Shown piece after piece: positions 59,301 through 64,000 of a DNA stretch of 64,000 bases (position 1 is its first letter; every line of letters starts with the position of its first letter). The notes under the pieces were generated by a model that did no database searches, was not told the DNA's origin, and was given only the letters and a program-made list of their open reading frames with translations. The position numbers and the translations under genes were made by a program. Source of the stretch: Halisarca cf. caerulea. Its lineage: Eukaryota; Porifera; Demospongiae; Chondrillida; Halisarcidae. The stretch spans positions 1,380,601 through 1,444,600 of the forward strand of contig CAUJGJ010000083.1 of NCBI GenBank assembly GCA_963170055.1, given 5' to 3'.

Positions 59301-60251
59301 TATGTAACAATATTTAGGAATATTGTAATTTAATAGCAAAAGCAAATCATTGAGAATAGTCTTTTCATTGTACCTACTATGGGATAAATTCTTGGAATTC
59401 ACTGCCCCCTCTCTCACACATTCATTCAATGATGTGAAAAAGTGTACCATCATTCGTTTTATTTATTCTTTATACCTAAGTAAACTATATACAGGACTAG
59501 CTTAAACACCAAGAAGCAAAATGCTCAATGATTTGCTTTTGCTATTACATTTCAATTTGCCAAAAATTGATCATACAAATGCTTTCAACTTTTGTGGTTA
59601 TGACGTTACAAAGTAAGAGAGCCAAAAAAGTTAAATTATCTTGCATGTGTCAAAATGGCATCCACCTCTTCTATTGTACCTGAAAGTTGCATCCTGTGTG
59701 CTTCAACAGGGATTTCCATTGGCCCTCGGTACAATTCATTCTTCAGCATTTCATTTGAGTTTCAAGCTATAGCAGTCAGAAACTGTCACTCAAGGCATTT
59801 AATGAGGGATGATATTCCTCAGCTGGGCCATCTAAAACATTGGTTTAAAATCTCAGGAATATTCAATCTGTTTATGGCTGGCTTCTTGTATGTATGTTTC
59901 ATCACTCTCTGCAGTCAGATTTCCATAGTTTGATGATCAAGGTGCCACTCATGTGGCCAAAGTGTAGTAGGTGCCATTGTTTTTGTGGCCAGGAGGTGAC
60001 AGAACCCTACATTTTAGAACTTGTACATCCTACTGCTGGGGTAAACTGGTTGAATCTTTATCTGATGTGTTTTGCTGATGTTATATGTATATATTTGAGA
60101 TAGAAGCATGTAAGTGTATAATAATATATGAATTATTAAGAATTCCTGTATATCTTTAGCTTTAAGAAAAGACTTGGAGGACACTAAATCAAAATACAGG
60201 GAAGTATCTGAGAAACTCAGGGAGAAGTCACGTCAATATCAAAAGCTGCAA
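42771..60251 (+). CDS. CCNB1IP1: CCNB1IP1/HEI10-like RING E3 ligase, six internal exons
   Basis: Exons 42771-42786, 42879-42938, 45063-45133, 56543-56617, 56714-56828 and 60160-60251 join in phase. They match CCNB1IP1 (HEI10), a RING/coiled-coil ubiquitin/SUMO-type ligase that marks meiotic crossover sites. Exons 1-3 give the second half of the RING: ITSCSH-IFCDEDG, then LICPAC, then NPSDEYKS. Exon 4 gives MVISGQRPEVIMDI and RALSFWTYQ. Exon 5 starts the coiled coil (CHQELSYQKF, QQVEKFYEQL) and exon 6 ends SEKLREKSRQYQKLQ. The coiled coil is 7 residues (one heptad) shorter than I recall for the vertebrate protein. The first exon with the start codon and first RING cysteines, and the C-terminal tail, were not found. 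The 45134-56542 intron is 11.4 kb and packed with repeats. Confidence 0.88.
45255..45960 (+). repeat. Dispersed direct repeat, copy A
   Basis: This shares an ordered series of blocks with 48300-48970: GCACTGGAATCTATCACCTTG, CTTGTGGATAACCTTGGA, TTTGTTCTACATT and GCCTACTTTTTGTAT. Divergence is moderate with indels. It lies in the 11.4-kb HEI10-like intron. No coding content was recognised. The DNA between 43140 and 45060 holds no recognised feature beyond short repeats. Confidence 0.65.
46560..46860. repeat. Loose inverted repeat with AACTCCCGCAACATGG
   Basis: The left half reads GCCGGTGGGCACTGGGAGAAG ... CTAGCGATTGTATGTTGCGG. The right half is its imperfect complement (CCGCAACATGGAATCGCTAG ... 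GCTCTTCCACCGCCCACCG). A related AACTCCCGCGACATGG stretch is at ~62470. Nature unknown. Confidence 0.5.
47576..48056. mobile_element. TA-flanked MITE, CAGTAGAAYCYCACAA ends
   Basis: CAGTAGAATCCCACAATAAG at the left is mirrored by TTGTTTGTGAGGTTCTACTG at the right, 481 bp apart with TA on both sides. GACCACCTC-like motifs repeat inside both ends. Same broad group as 38282-38891 (GACCACTTG). Confidence 0.75.
48300..48970 (+). repeat. Dispersed direct repeat, copy B
   Basis: This is the partner of 45255-45960 with the same block order. The first blocks read GCACTGAAATAAATCACC and CTTGTGGATAACCTTGGA. A CT-rich C-run (CCCCCCCCCCTCC) sits just before it at 48270-48292. Both copies are intronic in the HEI10-like gene. 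Confidence 0.65.
49697..50260 (-). pseudogene. Retroelement restriction-like endonuclease domain remnant
   Basis: Minus-strand peptides [35 protein letters not shown], then after a frameshift near 49940 TASTFYKRLASMIAKKQ and PFSLLRSSILAIRGSK. The D...GFW...FFDVRVFNP arrangement is a PD-(D/E)XK-like core seen C-terminal to reverse transcriptase in some invertebrate retroelements. It is the same family as 34875-35890, where the DVRV neighbourhood also survives. A stop and a frameshift make it a pseudogene. The flank (50261-51700) holds G-rich runs (51064-51143) and no recognised gene. Confidence 0.65.
51724..52344. mobile_element. MITE with exact 24-bp inverted ends (TAGTCTCGTACCCAG...)
   Basis: TAGTCTCGTACCCAGCCCCA (and four more bases) at the left is the exact reverse complement of the right end at 52321-52344. 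The interior has a 78-110-codon open stretch (SEQSDTCFFCPD on the plus strand) with no recognised relative. Rearranged copies of the same end occur at 52443-52590. Confidence 0.7.
52443..52590. repeat. Two partial copies of the TAGTCTCGTACCCAG element end
   Basis: GGAAGTGGGGCTGGGTTAG and GTCTTGTACCCAGCC, with AAATAAAA-G-CGGGC spacers, sit back to back, ending GGGGCTGGGTACGAGACTA. These look like short foldback pieces of the 51724 family. The following 52591-52911 holds no recognised gene. Confidence 0.6.
52912..54610 (+). mobile_element. Outer copy of a CAGGGTTTTATCTGGGG element, split by an inverted copy of itself
   Basis: Starts CAGGGTTTTATCTGGGG at 52912 and ends CCCCAGATAAAACCCTG at 54610. 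After removing 53512-54357 and one copy of CATGC, the outer halves join into an ~848-bp element that is the reverse complement of the inserted one, including the phase of the junction. The joined target site is matched by the uninterrupted sequence inside the inner copy. No transposase was recognised. G/C homopolymer runs flank the tips. Confidence 0.85.
53512..54357 (-). mobile_element. Inner copy of the same element, inserted in reverse
   Basis: 846 bp with the same CAGGGTTTTATCTGGGG ends, flanked by the 5-bp direct repeat CATGC (53507-53511 and 54358-54362). Its sequence runs opposite to the outer copy. Divergence between the two is a few percent by eye, so the insertion is fairly recent. 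A 5-bp duplication does not fit Tc1/mariner (TA), hAT (8) or piggyBac (TTAA). Confidence 0.85.
54686..54880 (+). pseudogene. HIRAN-like domain fragment
   Basis: Codons read DPFVVAVKKSCVVVGYIPR, FSAICSLF, ITCTPNGSRRYSSDLPQG and LEIPCVLTF. This resembles the HIRAN DNA-end-binding module (xAVAV...VGHIPR...C...LEIPC). Only one domain-sized piece is present, with no start, splice signals or partner domains. From ~54880 its frame overlaps the antisense of a pogo-like transposase, so the true domain ends there. It is probably a transposed or decayed fragment. Domain recognition is by eye. Confidence 0.5.
54830..55430 (-). pseudogene. pogo/jerky-like transposase relic
   Basis: Minus-strand peptides in order, broken by several stops and frameshifts: HGVAKVLRHFKDKNLKES, TVRGWKKKYEERWK (DNA-binding half), RVILAFLRQMGFSKRR-like helix-turn-helix debris, KFEEIKDCFLLDIKSV and NWDQTAAKIVPSSSW, TMEKRGAP (start of the DDE-1 catalytic domain). 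The relic is cut at ~54830-54880, where it meets the HIRAN-like fragment, so the remaining catalytic residues are lost. Confidence 0.65.
55966..56193 (-). other. Unidentified ORF, possible exon or transposon piece
   Basis: About 75 open codons containing IPKVGDTKCTYAGYFVDKC, KYTVGPDDMSVPHL and NPARFRIAQIALQL. The composition looks protein-like rather than random, and there is an AG acceptor-like site upstream. I do not recognise the family. It is antisense within the HEI10-like gene's 11.4-kb intron, ~350 bp before the next exon. Confidence 0.3.
56270..56363. repeat. (GT)n microsatellite
   Basis: A near-pure GT tract with one TTTG interruption, intronic in the HEI10-like gene, ending ~180 bp before its exon at 56543. 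Histidine/threonine-rich open frames on the other strand are artefacts. Confidence 0.95.
56829..60159 (+). other. Intron of the HEI10-like gene without recognised elements
   Basis: 3.3 kb between the two coiled-coil exons. I saw no TIR-bounded element, microsatellite or protein family here. A 92-codon open stretch at 59655-59930 (starting MASTSSIVPESCILC) has no recognised relative. Confidence 0.5.
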
Positions 60252-61166
60252 GTATGTCCATTCAAAACTGAATGTACCATTTACCATGTGTTACCATTTT
60301 TTGGGATTTCCTTTTTGGATCTCCTATAGTATTATAATAATACACATATTATTGCTATAAAACTAGGTTTGCTACCTGGCTAGGAAAATTTTGTGATACT
60401 AAACTTTCATGGGTTTTGCAGTATTCTGTGCATCAGTTAAAAATTTAATGCACAAAATCCATGCTTATGTACAATGTGTAATGAGGTCATATGTTATAGA
60501 AGGGCCTTTGTTTTGGACTACGTACATATTCTGTAAATATAATTATTTATCCCATTTTATACTGGAGAAACTACCTTAATTTACCTAAATTACCTTCTTG
60601 GTAAACCTGATACCATTGTTGCAGAGATAAACTGTTGCTTGTTAAAGTCTTCTTTTCTTTCAGCAGCCATTTCTATTCGCCTACTTCTTACACTTCTGGA
60701 ATTCATTATGAAACTGATATAGGGGCTGCCTGCGGTGGTCTTGTCCCTTTTGCATATATGTATGAATGTGTGTGGTGTGCTTGGTGTATGTTATTGATGA
60801 AAATCTAGCTTTCATTTCTTCAGCTATCTGCAAATAGTTTTTCCCCCTGAAATGTCTGCTATTTGTAAATTTATCTCCAAACGACCTTAGAATTAAATTG
60901 CATTAACCTGCTAAAATTGTTATTTTAAAGTGGTTTTGAAGTGACCTTAAACCACCTTGCAATGTGGTTTAGCTAAACCAGTTATGTGACCACTTTAATG
61001 TGTTAACACGCAAGTGGTTTAAACCAATTTTAATGTCAAAGCGCTTTCTAAACCAATTTAACGTTCTTGTGTAAATGGGTCTTTTGTCAAGGTTAATGAA
61101 GAAGCATGAATCGTCAACATCAGGCCCAGATCTGCTAGAGTTCAGTTAGTTTTCTCATTAGCTATA

Positions 61167-61867
61167 CAGTAGGAGGCAAAAGTTTGGTCACATTTGATTT
61201 TGAAAAATGAATACGAAAAGCTATAGCGTTTTGTTCTGTTTTAATCTTCCTCTTCGTAGAGTGCTGCTTCAGTTTTACTGTGTTAATTGTGAAGGAATTC
61301 CACGCACATGTCAGCGATAGCAGACCAACATTGGGTATCAAAGTGAGATCGTATTTTTGATAAGCGAGCTTCAAGGATGTTAGTTCAGCGGGTGCAACAA
61401 AAGTGGGTTCTTGTTCTTTCATTTGTGTGAGCTCCAACAATCAGGCATCATCTTTGGAAAGAGAGAATCAGAGCATCAAGGGAATGCATATTTATTGGGC
61501 TAATCTCACGGGTAGAATTCTTAGAAAGCGAGTGTCATTGTTGCAGGTTATATACCAGGTTAGTATAGCGAACGAATTCACGGAAGATGACGAAACCACC
61601 GCTAACCAGGTCCACCGAAAGCTCTAAGAGAAAAGCGTCAGCCTATCGATCAGAATAATATTCTGTTGTAGAAAAGCGCTAAGGTAGAATTATTGAGGGA
61701 GAAATACTCTATTCAACACCTTGCGTTTTGTCCCGCCATCTTAACGTTTTTAAGATTTATTTCCATTTTGTTTTATTCTGTTCCATTTCTGTACATTCTT
61801 GCGTAAAAACATAAACGATTTACTGCTCTGTAAAAACAAAACGTGACCAAACTTTTGCCTCCTACTG
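61167..61867. mobile_element. TA-flanked Tc1/mariner-type MITE, exact 26-bp inverted ends
   Basis: CAGTAGGAGGCAAAAGTTTG (continuing GTCAC) at the left is exactly mirrored at the right (GTGACCAAACTTTTGCCTCC, TACTG), with TA at 61165-61166 and 61868-61869. It is 701 bp. Open stretches on both strands (up to 92 codons) show no transposase motif, so it looks non-autonomous. Confidence 0.85.
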
Positions 61868-64000
61868 TATATTCATGTCAATAAAGTTGCTTGATCTTCA
61901 CCCATATCAGATCTTCCAAATCCAATGGCAGTTTGGTGAAGGTTGTTCCATCTTCAACTCTTTGATTCTCACAAAGATCTGTATATGGGACACACCAATG
62001 GAGACGCAGGTGTGACATGTGGACATGTGCAATGTTAACAAAATGGCCGCCCTATAGTGTCGGCTGAAATCAACCCCCACTTTTCTTGAGTTTAGTGTAT
62101 TTATGGAATACAAAAAGCATACAAAACATGGATATGACTATTTAATGCTACAACAGTTCACTTAACTTTGTTGTCAATACTTCACAAAGCCGAAAAAATG
62201 ACCACAGATTCGGACCTTAAAAATAACTTTAGTGCAAAACCCAGTCATGTAAACCATCGTTTAGAACAGCCATACTTTGTCAAGACTTTTCTAACATCAT
62301 TATCTAAATTTTCACTGCTGTCGAACTTACCATTCTCTTTCGTTCCTGAGATGTCCATCAAAATGTTGTTTTCGACACAGAGTAAAACCATAACTTGTGC
62401 ACATGTCGGGAATAGAGCATGCTATCAAGATCGACAGCGGTGAAAATTTAGTTTTACCTATCGTGATCAAACTCCCGCGACATGGCTCCTCTACACAACC
62501 GTTTAGATGACCGGGTTTTCGAAAGAAATTCACTCGTTGCAAAAGTCTCTCGCCGTTTGTTACAAGGTGGTCACGCAATATGATGACGTCACCAAGCAAT
62601 GGTAACGATCGGTGACATTGATATTTCTTCTAGCACGAACGTTTTGAAAACACGAAATGTGCAGACCATTGCGATATTCGATACAATTCACTTCGGTTTG
62701 AGAAAGAGATGGCCTATATTTCAAGCCGACTTCATAAACATTCACGTGACTAACGCATGTACATTAGTTAAATGTGTAAATTTTGAATTAAATTCCTTTG
62801 TAAACCACACAACGCCCCTCTGTTTACAGAATATGCACATGTTATACCTGCGGATGTGAGGTTCTTATAAAAAGCCAAGAATGGCTAGTGGGCCTGAATT
62901 AGAAGGAGACCACAGTGTGGGGCTAGAAGAAGGAACATTGCATGCGTCTAACCAAGGGTGAGACAGATTGTAGAGTGTCAGACATTGAAGTGTTACTTCA
63001 CAAGAGGCCTGTAGGCTGTCTATTGCTGTTGGGCCAAAAGTGGAGAAAGCAACAGCAACAGGGATTCATAGTGCAGGAGGTGTTATCAACAACCCGATAG
63101 TCTTTATCATCATCATGGGTGTCATCAAGGATGCTGACAGCAATCTTCTTTGGAGAATGGCAGTTGCACTTGTGTAAGCAAGTTGGTGGAAACACACCTT
63201 TCATGAAGAATGTATTATGTTAGAAGAAGGGGGACAAAAAGTTTGAGCATATAGTTTGAGATAGCCCTATATTTTTGAAATAAAATACTGAGAGTAGATT
63301 TTGGAAGACACTAGGAATGAAGCATTGGAAAATATTGCTTCTGGCCTTATCTTAAACTGGAAATATACAGGCTTGAATTATGTCCCGACGTACATCTTAA
63401 AAATCTTCATGGAAGTGTGAAACAGAAGGTGCAGTATAAGTCCCAATCACAGCCATTTATGAAAACGACAGCTGACTGCAGTTTTCATTGTTCTCAGTGG
63501 AATTTCTACGTCCACAAATGATTAATGGTTGGAAAATCCAGGGTATACACCTAGCTAAGAGGATGAAGTCTTCTCATGACTGTCATGTCAATGATGGATT
63601 TTTTACTACCATATTCTTTTTGGAGGACATGGAAAGGTTAGAGTTTGTCATCCCATCACCTGGCCTTTGTCTTTTTGATGATTTTGGAAATCAGTTTATC
63701 AACACAGTCCTGAATGTCACTATCAAGAAACCATCAAAGAGTGCCCGAGGTCCAAATATCAGGGCTGGTATGTGGCAAGCCTTTCTCACCACCAAAGAAA
63801 ACACACTTTACGATTAAAGAAGCACACGGATATACCCAGCCAATCTGTACCTCTCGGTGATTAAGCCATTTGTAGCAAAATGATTGATGGAGACTGCAAA
63901 ATGAAGACACAATCTGATGTGATAGCATTAGGATTAATTAAATGTGGTGTTTGCATGAGGTACAGTTTCACATTTACTGAAGTGATTTCAGTTGTGGGAA
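61868..64000. other. 3' end of window, no recognised gene
   Basis: 62304-62453 contains a small hairpin (TAAATTTTCACTGCTGTCGA / TCGACAGCGGTGAAAATTTA) followed by an AACTCCCGCGACATGG repeat related to 46740. The open stretch at 63488-63817 (109 codons) has no recognised domain. The C-terminal exon(s) of the HEI10-like gene could lie here or beyond but were not found. Confidence 0.5.

Noticed and set aside
59655..59933. 92-codon ORF in the last HEI10-like intron as a gene
   Set aside because: No family, splice or composition support. It is recorded only as an unexplained open stretch.
63488..63817. 109-codon ORF as the C-terminal exon of the HEI10-like gene
   Set aside because: It has no resemblance to the HEI10 tail, no suitable acceptor phase and no other domain.

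Overview
This window comes from an animal nuclear genome: AT-rich, intron-rich DNA with spliced genes that have clear metazoan orthologues, set among many DNA transposons, MITEs, retroelement fragments and microsatellites. No bacterial-type operon, CRISPR array, tRNA or rRNA was seen. The mix of moderate introns, abundant TA-flanked MITEs and the kinds of retroelement debris suggests an invertebrate, perhaps a demosponge. The taxon is an inference, not shown by any marker gene.

Three host genes were reconstructed by joining exons at GT-AG sites with checked phases and comparing the peptides with known families. (1) 342-9782, + strand: the last 18 exons of a cytoplasmic dynein 1 heavy chain, with the 5' part outside the window. 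(2) 13747-39662, - strand: a complete 25-exon P5A-type ATPase (ATP13A1/Spf1 family), predicted at 1146 aa, tail-to-tail with dynein. (3) 42771-60251, + strand: six internal exons of a CCNB1IP1/HEI10-like RING and coiled-coil E3 ligase, divergent from the ATPase. They include a 16-nt microexon and an 11.4-kb intron. The first coding exon and the C-terminal exon(s) were not found. The three host genes have unrelated cell roles (microtubule motor, ER membrane transporter, meiotic crossover ligase) and are neighbours only by position.

The most interesting content lies in the introns. ATPase intron 13 holds a 3.0-kb Tc1/mariner-type transposon with near-perfect ends and TA duplications. It carries an intact DD34E transposase and, divergently, a BEN-domain gene whose 5' end is out of frame, with paired TATA-like boxes between them. 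Intron 22 holds a 0.95-kb palindromic Penelope-like fragment (two head-to-head GIY-YIG endonuclease ends, each with a hammerhead-ribozyme-like motif) inside a ~17-bp target duplication. ATPase intron 1 holds a hAT-like MITE filled with AGATTTC-type repeats and a TA-flanked MITE containing a 47-bp-arm hairpin. The large CCNB1IP1 intron holds a transposon inserted into a second, inverted copy of itself, a HIRAN-like fragment abutting a pogo-like transposase relic, and fragments of a reverse-transcriptase element with a restriction-like endonuclease domain.

Elsewhere there are at least ten more MITE-like inverted-repeat elements, long CA/GT tracts, a ~590-bp inverted repeat near 40.8 kb and several dispersed repeat pairs. 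The last 3.7 kb shows one clear MITE and no recognised gene.
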